A stretch of 19,032 nt of DNA. It comes from Bacilli bacterium. Its GTDB lineage: Bacteria; Bacillota_I; Bacilli_A; RF39; UBA660. The position numbers were made by a program, and so were the translations under genes. The stretch's first letter is position 1; every line of letters starts with the position of its first letter. The notes beneath the pieces are model-generated. The model was not told the DNA's origin. It saw only the letters and a list, made by a program, of their open reading frames with translations, and did no database searches. Shown here piece by piece: positions 7,068 through 14,146 of this stretch. The stretch lies in NCBI GenBank assembly GCA_017411235.1, contig JAFPMR010000205.1, forward strand, positions 1-19,032, given 5' to 3'.

Positions 7068-8261
7068 TTAGTCATTTGACAAGTTATCGAAATAACCTTG
7101 AATGAATATAACTGGTGTACCTTTATCTCCACTACCACTAGTTAAGTCACATAGTGATCCAATTAAGTCAGTTAATCTTCTTGGAGTAGTACCTTGAGTA
7201 ACCATTTGACCTTTTAAGTCTTTAGCTTTATTTCTAATTTCATTCTTAATAGCTTCTTTTAATTCATCACCACGTAAATCTGGGAATTTATTATCAGAAA
7301 CGAATTTAAGTTTGATTTCATTAGGAGTTCCTTCAAGTCCACTAGTATAAGCTGGTGAAACAACTGGGTCAGCTAATTCCCAAATCTTACCAACTGGGTC
7401 TTTAAATGCACCATCACCATAAACCATTACTTCAATAGTTTTACCAGTAGCTTCTTTTAATCTTCTTTGGATTCCTTCAACTAGTTTTTGACCAGTTCTA
7501 GGGAATAATTTCAATCTTTCTTCAGTAGATTTATTAGATCCTAACATACCATATTTTTCATTGTATCCAGAACCATCTACTGGAGCATTCATGATTTCAT
7601 ATAAACCAAATACTTTAGCTCCCTTAGCTTCTAATGCTTTCTTAGTCTTTAATCTAGTATGAATATCACAAGACAATACATTATTAGTGTATTTTAAGAT
7701 ATCAGTTACTGAATTAGATAAGATAAATTCAGCTTTACATCCTTCAGCTTCAATTAACTCTTTATAGAATCTTAACATGTTAATTCCAGTAAATGGATGT
7801 AACCAATCACCAAACACTCTTTCATAATCAGCTTCAGAAATAACACTACCTAAATTGAATTCACTATTTTCAAGTTTATCTTCATCTAGAATACCATTAC
7901 CTACTTCATCAGCTGGGAATGATAATTGAACATATAACTTCTTAGTGCTTCTAGCTATTGCTTTAAGTATAATAGAGAATCTATTTCTACTTAATATTGG
8001 GAATACAATTCCTAGTTCTTCAGGATTATTAAACTTATTCTTAATATCCTTAGTAACTTGATCAACAGTAACATAGTTGCCCTCACTAATACCAACTACA
8101 GCTTCTGTAATAGCTACAATATCTCTATCGTGAAATTCAAATCTATTATTTCTTGCAGCTTTCAATACTGAATCTACAACAATACTTTCTAGATCATCAT
8201 TTTCTTTGATTATAGGTGTTCTAATTCCTCTTACTACTGTACCTAAATCTCTCATTTTCAT
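7068..8261 (-). CDS. Coenzyme F420-0:L-glutamate ligase-like (CofE-family) protein
   Basis: The 397-residue product has the N-terminal CofE-type signature: VVRGIRTPIIKENDDLESIV (about residues 9-28), then DRDIVAITEAVVGISEGNYV (about 45-64), like the DxDvlvvTsKvVskaEG motif of F420 gamma-glutamyl ligases. It is longer than archaeal CofE (about 250 residues) and matches the long Bacillota/Mollicutes variant I know as 'F420-0:gamma-glutamyl ligase'. CofE adds gamma-linked glutamate to F420-0 using GTP. No other F420 gene is in the window and such organisms are not known for F420, so the true acceptor is uncertain. AGGAG lies 2 bases before ATG 8261 and 8 bases before ATG 8255, so the real start may be 8255. 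No promoter is seen directly upstream; transcription probably comes from 8401-8409 through a small ORF and hairpin. Confidence 0.75.
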   Translation of the reverse strand: MKMRDLGTVVRGIRTPIIKENDDLESIVVDSVLKAARNNRFEFHDRDIVAITEAVVGISEGNYVTVDQVTKDIKNKFNNPEELGIVFPILSRNRFSIILKAIARSTKKLYVQLSFPADEVGNGILDEDKLENSEFNLGSVISEADYERVFGDWLHPFTGINMLRFYKELIEAEGCKAEFILSNSVTDILKYTNNVLSCDIHTRLKTKKALEAKGAKVFGLYEIMNAPVDGSGYNEKYGMLGSNKSTEERLKLFPRTGQKLVEGIQRRLKEATGKTIEVMVYGDGAFKDPVGKIWELADPVVSPAYTSGLEGTPNEIKLKFVSDNKFPDLRGDELKEAIKNEIRNKAKDLKGQMVTQGTTPRRLTDLIGSLCDLTSGSGDKGTPVIFIQGYFDNLSND

Positions 8262-8280
8262 CTCTCCTTTTTTAATTCAA

Positions 8281-8310
8281 AACAAAAAGAAACATTCTCC
8301 CTGTTTCTTT
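8281..8310 (-). terminator. Terminator or attenuator hairpin before the CofE-like gene
   Basis: AAAGAAACA (8286-8294) pairs with TGTTTCTTT (8302-8310), 9 base pairs with a seven-base loop. On the minus strand it is followed by CTTTTTGTTTTG. It has only two G-C pairs, so it may be leaky. It lies between the small ORF (stop 8309-8311) and the CofE-like start, with no clear second promoter, which is an attenuator-like position. Confidence 0.55.
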
Positions 8311-8383
8311 ATATGCGAAATCTTCCAGTTAAATAACTAGCTTTACTATGACTTGCTCGTAAATCTTTGTTTGCTTTAACCAT
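8309..8383 (-). CDS. Small basic protein or leader peptide (24 aa)
   Basis: On the minus strand an ATG at 8383 opens 24 codons ending in TAA (8311-8309). The peptide starts MVKANKDLRASHSKASY and ends in an Arg-rich tail; it is very basic (six Lys/Arg plus a His, one Asp) with no hydrophobic segment. A possible ribosome site, GGTGGGAT, lies a few bases before the ATG. An extended -10 (TGATATAAT, 8401-8409) is placed to give a leader of about 10 bases, and a hairpin with a U tract begins right at the stop. Promoter, SD, ORF and terminator in register make a real small gene plausible. It could be a free small protein or a leader peptide for the CofE-like gene. I recognise no family. Confidence 0.5.
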   Translation of the reverse strand: MVKANKDLRASHSKASYLTGRFRI

Positions 8384-8400
8384 CTTATCCCACCGTAATA

Positions 8401-8409
8401 ATTATATCA
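8401..8409 (-). promoter_or_regulatory. Extended -10 promoter for the small ORF and CofE-like gene
   Basis: The minus strand reads TGATATAAT, identical to the lemA promoter element. The -35 region is only T-rich (TTTTTA type). It lies back to back with the plus-strand promoter at 8459-8464. Confidence 0.6.
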
Positions 8410-8434
8410 TACCCTTTTTTAGATAAAAATAATC

Positions 8435-8464
8435 TTTATTATATGTTTACACTCATAGTATAAT
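8435..8464 (+). promoter_or_regulatory. Promoter for the plus-strand membrane protein gene
   Basis: TATAAT at 8459-8464, with a weak TTTATT (8435-8440) 18 bases upstream. The -10 overlaps the ATG at 8463, so that ATG would lie upstream of the transcription start. This favours the ATG at 8487 as the translation start. Confidence 0.5.
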
Positions 8465-8486
8465 GATAATAGAAAGAGATGATAAA

Positions 8487-9002
8487 ATGAAAAAGAATCC
8501 ATATATTATCAGTGGTATTCTATTAATAATAACAAGAATACTATATGTATATTTCTTTAAAAATGTTCACTGGCCACTTTGGTGTTATCCTTATACCATG
8601 AATATAAAAGATATATTATGGATAATCTCTTCTTTATTTATATTATTCAACATTAAAAAGATAACACCATTCTTGCTTATATTAACTGGAGCATTATACT
8701 TCATTAAACTAAACGGATGTTTTGCTGATTATGAAAATATTACTAATATTTTAATGGCATTATCATTTATATCTTTAGGTATCTATTTATTTAAAGATTT
8801 AATCAAAAAAGATAAAGTATTTACAAAGCTATGGTTCATACCTCTTCTAATTAACCTAGTATATTGTTTCTCCTTTGTTTATAAATTTAATAATATGGCA
8901 TTTGAATCTATCCATAAAATTGAATCCATATTATTATTTGTAGTACCAATCCTATTATTTATAAGTATCTTAACTATTTGTCTACCAAGAAAAAAGCATT
9001 AA
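8487..9002 (+). CDS. Multi-pass membrane protein of unknown function
   Basis: With the start at 8487 the product is 171 residues with about six hydrophobic helices (starting near ISGILLIITRILYVYFF, IKDILWIISSLFILFN, TPFLLILTGALYFI, NILMALSFISLGIYLF, LWFIPLLINLVYCFSFV, ILLFVVPILLFISILTICL). It ends in a basic RKKH tail. A longer frame starts at 8463, but that ATG overlaps the -10 box. The ribosome site before 8487 is weak (AGAGATGA). I see no catalytic or transport motif and assign no family. It converges on ispE, with stop codons overlapping by 4 bases. Confidence 0.65.
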   Translation: MKKNPYIISGILLIITRILYVYFFKNVHWPLWCYPYTMNIKDILWIISSLFILFNIKKITPFLLILTGALYFIKLNGCFADYENITNILMALSFISLGIYLFKDLIKKDKVFTKLWFIPLLINLVYCFSFVYKFNNMAFESIHKIESILLFVVPILLFISILTICLPRKKH

Positions 9003-9015
9003 TTATTAATGCTTT
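8990..9015 (-). terminator. Terminator of ispE (possibly bidirectional)
   Basis: AAAGCATTAA (8993-9002) pairs with TTAATGCTTT (9006-9015), 10 base pairs with a three-base loop. The A run 8990-8995 gives a U tract for the minus strand. It contains the stop codons of both convergent genes. No T run follows on the plus strand, so termination there would be weaker. Confidence 0.7.
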
Positions 9016-9826
9016 CACAAACATAAGTTAAATACTTATTACTTAGTATTTTAGAAGCATCTTCTGCTTCTTTTTTATTTCTATAAATACCAAATACACA
9101 TGAACCAGAACCACATAGTAGTGTTCCTATAGCTCCACTATCTATTAGGTCTTTCTTTATTTCTTTACAATCTACTACTTCTTCAAAACTATTAAATAAA
9201 TTATTAACTAATAATTCTAAATCATTATTATTTAAAGATTTAATTATTTGATTAGTATTATCTGGAATATCTCTATCCTTAATCTCGTCTAACTTCTTAT
9301 ACATTAAACCAGTACTACATTCTAAATCTGGCTTAATTACAACTAAATTAAAGTCTAGATTACTTATTATTGGTGTAATAACATTTCCTATTCCTTCACC
9401 TAGAACTGGTTGATCATAATAACAAGGAACAACATCACTACCTAAACTTTTACCTATAACATTTAATTCTTCAAATGTTAATTTTAAATCAAAGTATTCA
9501 TTAACCATCAAGATAAAAGTAGCAACATCACTACTACCTCCACCTAAACCAGCTTGCATAGGTATTCTCTTAGTTAACTTAACATCTAACCCTGGAATTT
9601 CATATTCTTCCTTTAACATCTCATAAGCTTTTAATATTAAATTATCATTTTCTAACTCTTTTATATTACAAGTAAGAACACATTTATCATAAACATTTTC
9701 TTCTATTTCTATATCATCACATAAACTAATTTTGTGGAATACAGATTCCAATAAATGTTTACCATCTTCTATTTTATTCTTAATAATTAAATTAAGATTA
9801 ATCTTAGCATAAGCATGTCTTTTCAT
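8999..9826 (-). CDS. ispE: 4-diphosphocytidyl-2-C-methyl-D-erythritol kinase
   Basis: The 275-residue protein starts KRHAYAKINLNLII, the classic IspE N-terminus (A-K-I-N-L-x-L). It has the GHMP-kinase ATP loop PMQAGLGGGSSDVA near residue 90 and the C-terminal glycine motif GTLLCGSGSCVFGIY (usually SGSGPTVFA; the Pro is a Ser here). It phosphorylates the 2-hydroxyl of CDP-methylerythritol in the MEP isoprenoid pathway in the cytosol. Size fits the family. ATG 9826 has SD GGTGATG, and an extended -10 sits at 9842-9850, giving a very short leader. It is encoded alone between two terminators, not with other MEP genes. Confidence 0.95.
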   Translation of the reverse strand: MKRHAYAKINLNLIIKNKIEDGKHLLESVFHKISLCDDIEIEENVYDKCVLTCNIKELENDNLILKAYEMLKEEYEIPGLDVKLTKRIPMQAGLGGGSSDVATFILMVNEYFDLKLTFEELNVIGKSLGSDVVPCYYDQPVLGEGIGNVITPIISNLDFNLVVIKPDLECSTGLMYKKLDEIKDRDIPDNTNQIIKSLNNNDLELLVNNLFNSFEEVVDCKEIKKDLIDSGAIGTLLCGSGSCVFGIYRNKKEAEDASKILSNKYLTYVCESINN

Positions 9827-9841
9827 AACATCACCAATAAT

Positions 9842-9850
9842 ATTATAACA
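9842..9850 (-). promoter_or_regulatory. Extended -10 promoter for ispE
   Basis: The minus strand reads TGTTATAAT (TGnTATAAT), about 15 bases before the ispE ATG. The SD GGTGATG sits in the predicted leader. No clear -35 is present. Confidence 0.55.
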
Positions 9851-9853
9851 AAT

Positions 9854-9880
9854 AAAAAAGAACTATTATTTAGTTCTTTT
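9854..9880 (-). terminator. Terminator of the 223-aa gene
   Basis: AAAAGAACTA (9856-9865) pairs with TAGTTCTTTT (9871-9880) around a five-base loop that contains the gene's TAA stop (9866-9868). The A run 9854-9859 provides the U tract. Confidence 0.85.
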
Positions 9881-10537
9881 ATTTGCTTTATATTCATCAA
9901 AGTTAAAGTTAGATCCCATGAAATAATCAAATAGATAAGCTCTAGCTAAATCTTCTGAATTGTTAGCAAGTAGCAATTTATTAACAACCATTCTAATAAA
10001 TTGTCTTCTTTCTAAACCACGCATTTTATATTCTTCAATTACCATATCAATCAAATTATTTTTAGGAAGAACACCTAATTCATCAAATAGTATTTTAATT
10101 TCAATAATACTACGTCCTTCTAAGATTTCATTTAATCTTTCAGTTTTATATCTACGTGGTAAACCAGGAATATCTTCTGCTCCGATAGATTCTACTAACT
10201 TACCATCTTCAAAAGACATAATAGCACTACAATCTTCTCCAGCAGGTTTAATAGTACAATTAATAGCAGGACTATTTAAAAATGATCTAGCGTCTTCAGG
10301 CATACCTTCTAAAGTAAAATCAATAGTACCTTCAGTTTGAATAAATCCATTTGGGAATAATTTTCTTAAATGCTCAACAGCTTCTTTAATGCAAATCTCA
10401 TAATCATCCCATATTTGTCTTCTAGTTTCTCTATCTACTTGATAACCATTCTTCTTTAAATAATTACTTCTATCATAAGTAAATCTTTGAACTCCTAACA
10501 TATAAGATCTTTGAAGTTCATTCATATTATATTCCAT
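9866..10537 (-). CDS. Conserved-looking soluble protein of unknown function (223 aa)
   Basis: No transmembrane segment or signal peptide is seen, so it is probably cytosolic. The N-terminal 80 or so residues look helical and charged. A middle part around TEGTIDFTLEGMPEDARSF and CTIKPAGEDCSAIMSFEDG looks beta-rich. The C-terminal part (from about 128) is helical, with LLANNSEDLARAYLFDYF near the end. I recognise no family or catalytic motif. It is a single transcription unit with a recognisable promoter (TTGTAT-17-TATAAT at 10561-10589), SD AGGGGGAT seven bases before ATG 10537, and its own terminator. Composition matches its neighbours. Confidence 0.75.
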   Translation of the reverse strand: MEYNMNELQRSYMLGVQRFTYDRSNYLKKNGYQVDRETRRQIWDDYEICIKEAVEHLRKLFPNGFIQTEGTIDFTLEGMPEDARSFLNSPAINCTIKPAGEDCSAIMSFEDGKLVESIGAEDIPGLPRRYKTERLNEILEGRSIIEIKILFDELGVLPKNNLIDMVIEEYKMRGLERRQFIRMVVNKLLLANNSEDLARAYLFDYFMGSNFNFDEYKANKRTK

Positions 10538-10560
10538 AAAAATCCCCCTAAGTAATGGGT

Positions 10561-10589
10561 ATTATATATCAAAACTATTATTAATACAA
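10561..10589 (-). promoter_or_regulatory. Promoter for the 223-aa gene
   Basis: On the minus strand, TTGTAT (10589-10584) and TATAAT (10566-10561) are spaced by 17 bases. The -10 lies about 24 bases before the ATG at 10537. Confidence 0.65.
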
Positions 10590-10604
10590 ATATAAATATC
10601 TAAA

Positions 10605-10630
10605 ATAAAAAAAAGCTTTACAGCTTTTTT
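10605..10630 (-). terminator. Terminator of the nucleotide-modification operon
   Basis: AAAAAGCT (10610-10617) pairs with AGCTTTTT (10622-10629) around loop TTAC. The A run before 10614 gives a long U tract on the minus strand. It overlaps the stop codon of the Nudix gene and closes the eight-gene operon. Confidence 0.8.
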
Positions 10631-11024
10631 ATATATTAGTTAACTTAGCTTGAATATATTCATCAAACAATTCAGAATCTTTAGTAACCCAAGCAAATTC
10701 ACAATGCTCATTACTTAGTTTAACTTTTACCTTTTTACTATCTACTTCAATAACAAAATCTAATTCAACGTTATGAACAAGTTCTCCGTTTTTAGTTTTT
10801 ACTTCATCCGTATAGTTAACTATTCTTGGCTCAAAATCACCTTTAAAACCAATTTCTTCTTTTAACTCTCTTGCAAGACCTTCTTTAATTGTTTCCCCTT
10901 CTTCAATATGTCCGCCAGGGAATTCCCATGCTCCTGCAAATAAATCATCATCAAGTGCTCTTCTAACAGCTAATAACTTATCATGATCTTTAAGAATGCC
11001 AGTCAATACTAATTTAGTTTTCAT
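10629..11024 (-). CDS. Nudix hydrolase (MutT-like)
   Basis: The 131-residue protein contains a complete Nudix box from Gly38 to Phe60 (GHIEEGETIKEGLARELKEE, then IGF), preceded by WEFPGG, which is typical of MutT-type NTP pyrophosphohydrolases. Nudix enzymes cleave nucleoside diphosphates linked to another group, giving NMP and pyrophosphate or similar. Here the substrate is likely a (modified) nucleotide, by context. The start overlaps the upstream HAD gene by one base (TAATG), with SD AGAGGT before it. It is the last gene of the operon. It could sanitise the pool of a non-canonical triphosphate or provide a biosynthetic hydrolysis step; the sequence does not decide. Confidence 0.9.
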   Translation of the reverse strand: MKTKLVLTGILKDHDKLLAVRRALDDDLFAGAWEFPGGHIEEGETIKEGLARELKEEIGFKGDFEPRIVNYTDEVKTKNGELVHNVELDFVIEVDSKKVKVKLSNEHCEFAWVTKDSELFDEYIQAKLTNI

Positions 11025-11560
11025 TATTTACCTCTTTCTAATAATTCAATTGTATCATATATTTTATCAATATCATCAATCATTTTATATTTAGTATTTT
11101 CTTTACCATATCCATCTTTACTATCATTATATCTATTAAAGTAGATTGGTATTCCACCCTTTTCATTCCATTCATCTAAGTTTTTTACCGTATCATCAAT
11201 TAGAATATTTCCTTTAACTGGAACATGATTTATCTTCTTGCCTTCATAATCAACAAATACGACTTTTTCTAAACCTTTTTTCTTAAAGAAGACTTTCTTC
11301 TCTTCTTTTTCTCCTTCTGCAACTACTTTAGTTACAATAGTTACATCATATTTTTTACTTAGTTTTTTTATCTTTTTAATACTATCATTTATTATTTCAC
11401 TATCATTAATAATCTTATACCATCCTAAGTCATCCATTACTTTAACTAACTTAGGATCATCTAATTCTGTTAGGTGATATACTTCTTGATACTTAGAATA
11501 AATTAACTTCCAAGTATCAAGAATAACACCATCACAATCTATAAATATTTTAAAATTCAT
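11024..11560 (-). CDS. HAD-superfamily phosphatase, 5'(3')-deoxyribonucleotidase-like
   Basis: The 178-residue protein has HAD motif I as IFIDCDGVILDT (nucleophile Asp8, Asp10), motif II Thr in VTIVTK near residue 75, and motif IV as ILIDDT near 140. Length and motif spacing fit the NT5C group (cytosolic 5'(3')-deoxyribonucleotidases), which dephosphorylate nucleoside monophosphates. It overlaps the transporter gene by 11 bases and the Nudix gene by 1, so it belongs to the same operon as the phosphoribosyltransferase and kinase. A plausible role is release of a nucleoside from a modified monophosphate. General HAD phosphatase activity is the safer call. Confidence 0.78.
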   Translation of the reverse strand: MNFKIFIDCDGVILDTWKLIYSKYQEVYHLTELDDPKLVKVMDDLGWYKIINDSEIINDSIKKIKKLSKKYDVTIVTKVVAEGEKEEKKVFFKKKGLEKVVFVDYEGKKINHVPVKGNILIDDTVKNLDEWNEKGGIPIYFNRYNDSKDGYGKENTKYKMIDDIDKIYDTIELLERGK

Positions 11561-12221
11561 TCTTCGCCTTTATTTTAGATGAAATATAAATAAATGGAGT
11601 ATCAAAGATAGCAACTACTACTTTAAATAGATACATCGTTAACATTAACATTAAAATAGTTTTAAAATCTAATAAACCTACATAAGTAATCGTAACAAAT
11701 ATAATTGTATCTAATAACTGACAAATAATAGTACTAGCATTATTACTTAACCATAACTTCTTATATTTTTTTTGTAACTTATGGAATAACTTCGCATCTA
11801 AATACTGACTTACTACAAATCCCATAATACTTGCTAAAGTAATTCTTGCATTAACAGTAAATATTGTTTTTAAACTCTCTTGTGCAAAATCATTACTACT
11901 AGGAACATATACTAAACTTAATGACATAAATATCGTCATCATAATCATTGCAATAAATCCTACTAAGATAGATTTCTTAGCTGCTTTCTCTCCATATTTT
12001 AAATTTAATATATCAGTAGCTAAGAATACACTACCATATAAGATATTTCCTAATGCTGTTTCTAATCCAAATACAGTAACTAATTTTACTGTTTGAATAT
12101 TAGATACTATAGTAGCTATTGCTACCCATAGTAATAAACCTGTTTTACCTAAATATTTATACATTAATATTACTGCTGATAATCCTAATATTAAAGTAAC
12201 TATAAATAATAATATGTTCAT
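11550..12221 (-). CDS. YhhQ/VUT-family transporter (queuosine precursor type)
   Basis: The 223-residue protein has about six hydrophobic helices and the family look of YhhQ/DUF165: an early segment VSNIQTVKLVTVFGLETALG, then SVFLATDILNLKYGEKAAKK with the conserved TDxLxxxYGxxxA pattern, and a QLLDTIIF segment late in the protein. YhhQ proteins import 7-deazaguanine precursors (preQ0/preQ1) or queuine across the inner membrane. Here the gene lies inside an operon for nucleotide enzymes, four bases after the aminotransferase stop with SD GAGGTGATGAG, and overlaps the HAD gene. No queuosine synthesis gene (tgt, queA, queG) is nearby. It may import a different base or nucleoside for this pathway, or act in ordinary queuine salvage. 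Confidence 0.82.
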   Translation of the reverse strand: MNILLFIVTLILGLSAVILMYKYLGKTGLLLWVAIATIVSNIQTVKLVTVFGLETALGNILYGSVFLATDILNLKYGEKAAKKSILVGFIAMIMMTIFMSLSLVYVPSSNDFAQESLKTIFTVNARITLASIMGFVVSQYLDAKLFHKLQKKYKKLWLSNNASTIICQLLDTIIFVTITYVGLLDFKTILMLMLTMYLFKVVVAIFDTPFIYISSKIKAKNEF

Positions 12222-12225
12222 CTCA

Positions 12226-13500
12226 TCACCTCATTAAATAGAATCCATCAAAGTAAACAATTTCTTCATCATAAACTTTTTCATCAAATAAATCCTTATT
12301 ATCTTTATCATATTCTCTAATAACATATTTAAAAGCCTTACATATTTTCTTAACATCTTCTAAAGTAATGTTTTCATATAATGGTAAGAATATACTATTG
12401 TCTCTTATATATTGAGAATCTGATAAATCATCTTTTTTATTCTTAACAAATTTCTTAAAGTAATCATTCTTAATAACCGTATTATAATTAAAAGAACCTA
12501 CAGGAATACCCATATTAATACAACCTAATATAACTTTATTCCTATCATACATTTCTTTATCTAATACAATCCAATAAGCAATTGGAGCATATTGATCTAA
12601 TTTATTAAAGTTACAATTCTTAATTAGATTAATACCTTTAATATTAGATAATTCATAATAGTATCTTTTAAATTTTTTTCTACGTTCATTAATAATCTTA
12701 TCTATAAAATCAATTCTTTTTAAACCTGTTGAAAATGTTATTGGAGATGGTCTTAGGTTTAATCCTCTACCATCATTAGATAAACCATTAAATAACAAAT
12801 CTCCATAAGTAGAATTAGAACTAACAGAACTTTCCATATTAGCTTTAAATACTTCTCCAACATGTCTAAAATGTTCTATTGATTCATGTATCTTTTTATC
12901 ATTGGTAACTACTGCTCCACCTTCACCAATTCTTAACATCTTCGTATCATTAAAACTATAGCATCCAGCATCTCCATAAGTACCAACATACTTATTACTT
13001 ACTTTAGTACCAAATGCTTGAGCAGCATCTTCTATTAAAATAATATTATGATCTTTACAAATCTTTTTAATCTCTTTAATATTTAAAGGCATTCCATATA
13101 GATAACAAACTAACATAAATTTAGTTTTTTTTGTAATTAAAGATTCTAACATTTCTAAATCATAATTATAAGAACCAGGTATAAAATCACAAACCCTTAT
13201 CTTAGCTCCACTCATTAAGATTGGATATATAGATGAAGCATGAGTTAAATTAGGAACTATAACTTCATCATCAGGATTAATACCTAAAGATTGAAAAGTA
13301 GCATATAAAGCTAAAGTACAATTAGGTACTGCAATAGCATGTTTACTACCTAGATAATCAGCTAACTTAGTTTCAAATTCTTTAACTAAATCACCAGGTA
13401 CAAATATACTTGTATCATTCTTTTCTAAACAATTTAATGCACTTTCTTTTTCTTCCTTAGTAAAGGTAACATAATCAGGTAGTATCTTAATTTTTTCCAT
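12226..13500 (-). CDS. DegT/DnrJ/EryC1-type PLP aminotransferase
   Basis: With the start at 13500 the product is 424 residues. It opens KIKILPDYVTFTKEEKES and then shows the fold-type I hallmarks of DegT enzymes: FVPGDLVKEFETKLADYLGS, IAVPNCTLALYATFQSLGI, LIEDAAQAFG (PLP-ring Asp) and SFNDTKMLRIGEGGAVV with Schiff-base Lys187. These enzymes usually transaminate keto-sugars bound to nucleotides, forming amino sugars; some act on cyclitols or nucleoside sugars. The Asn-Asp in place of the usual SFHxTK/SFxPTK is a variation. The frame continues to 13554, but AGGAG eight bases before ATG 13500 decides the start, giving a 14-base overlap with the kinase gene. A C-terminal extension (about 400-424) is Asp/Glu/Tyr-rich. 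No sugar-nucleotide dehydratase is nearby, so the keto substrate may come from the radical SAM enzyme (inference). Confidence 0.88.
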   Translation of the reverse strand: MEKIKILPDYVTFTKEEKESALNCLEKNDTSIFVPGDLVKEFETKLADYLGSKHAIAVPNCTLALYATFQSLGINPDDEVIVPNLTHASSIYPILMSGAKIRVCDFIPGSYNYDLEMLESLITKKTKFMLVCYLYGMPLNIKEIKKICKDHNIILIEDAAQAFGTKVSNKYVGTYGDAGCYSFNDTKMLRIGEGGAVVTNDKKIHESIEHFRHVGEVFKANMESSVSSNSTYGDLLFNGLSNDGRGLNLRPSPITFSTGLKRIDFIDKIINERRKKFKRYYYELSNIKGINLIKNCNFNKLDQYAPIAYWIVLDKEMYDRNKVILGCINMGIPVGSFNYNTVIKNDYFKKFVKNKKDDLSDSQYIRDNSIFLPLYENITLEDVKKICKAFKYVIREYDKDNKDLFDEKVYDEEIVYFDGFYLMR

Positions 13501-14143
13501 AACCAATACTCCTGTATACTTCACTAACATTTTCATGTACTGGTCTTCTACCATCTAATCTAAGTACTTTAACATCTTTCTTTTCTAAGTCTGGTATTAA
13601 ATCTTGTTCATAAGCTTCTTTTAATTGCATTAAGAATCTCTTTTGATTTTCTAAGAACTCTCTTTGATCTCTTTTAGCAACTCTTGCTAAACTAACTTCT
13701 ATAGGTGTATGTACATAAACTAAAAGATCAATTGGTTTTAAATTAAACATTACCATCTTCTTAAAAGGTTCATAGAATTCCATATAATTAGGATAATCAC
13801 CTTTTAAGATTTCTTTTTGATAAGCCAGTATAGATAAAAAATCACGATCATATAAATTATATCCATCAGTATATTTATATCTTTCTTGTCTATAATGCAT
13901 ATCAGCTGCTAACAATAAACTTTCAAATATCGATGTTGGAAATCCTTTATCTAAATTAAAGAATGGATCATCACTCAACATCTTTGCTAGTATGTCACTA
14001 ATAGGTGAATCTTGTGTTAATTCATCAATATATCTAACAAGTTCTCCTCTTTTTTCTAAATCTTCTCTAACCCCATTAATTACAGTCGTTTTACCTGTAC
14101 CATCTATTCCTTCAAAAACAATATTCTTACATATATTCTCCAT
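13487..14143 (-). CDS. Thymidylate-kinase-like P-loop nucleotide kinase
   Basis: The 218-residue protein has Walker A FEGIDGTGKTT (Lys18), the DRx element LYDRDFLSILAYQ around residue 97, and an Arg-rich lid segment SLARVAKRDQREFLENQKRF. These are hallmarks of the thymidylate kinase/deoxynucleoside kinase family, which phosphorylates dTMP to dTDP or deoxynucleosides to monophosphates. Between them the sequence departs from housekeeping Tmk, and the gene is embedded in a modification operon rather than near holB or dnaX, so it is likely a specialised paralogue with another nucleotide or nucleoside as acceptor. It follows the radical SAM stop after 3 bases, with SD AGGAG overlapping that stop region. 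Acceptor specificity cannot be read directly. Confidence 0.85.
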   Translation of the reverse strand: MENICKNIVFEGIDGTGKTTVINGVREDLEKRGELVRYIDELTQDSPISDILAKMLSDDPFFNLDKGFPTSIFESLLLAADMHYRQERYKYTDGYNLYDRDFLSILAYQKEILKGDYPNYMEFYEPFKKMVMFNLKPIDLLVYVHTPIEVSLARVAKRDQREFLENQKRFLMQLKEAYEQDLIPDLEKKDVKVLRLDGRRPVHENVSEVYRSIGYGKN

Positions 14144-14146
14144 AAA

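Noticed and set aside
13501..13554. N-terminal extension of the aminotransferase to 13554.
   Set aside because: AGGAG is correctly spaced for ATG 13500, and the extension lies wholly inside the kinase coding sequence.
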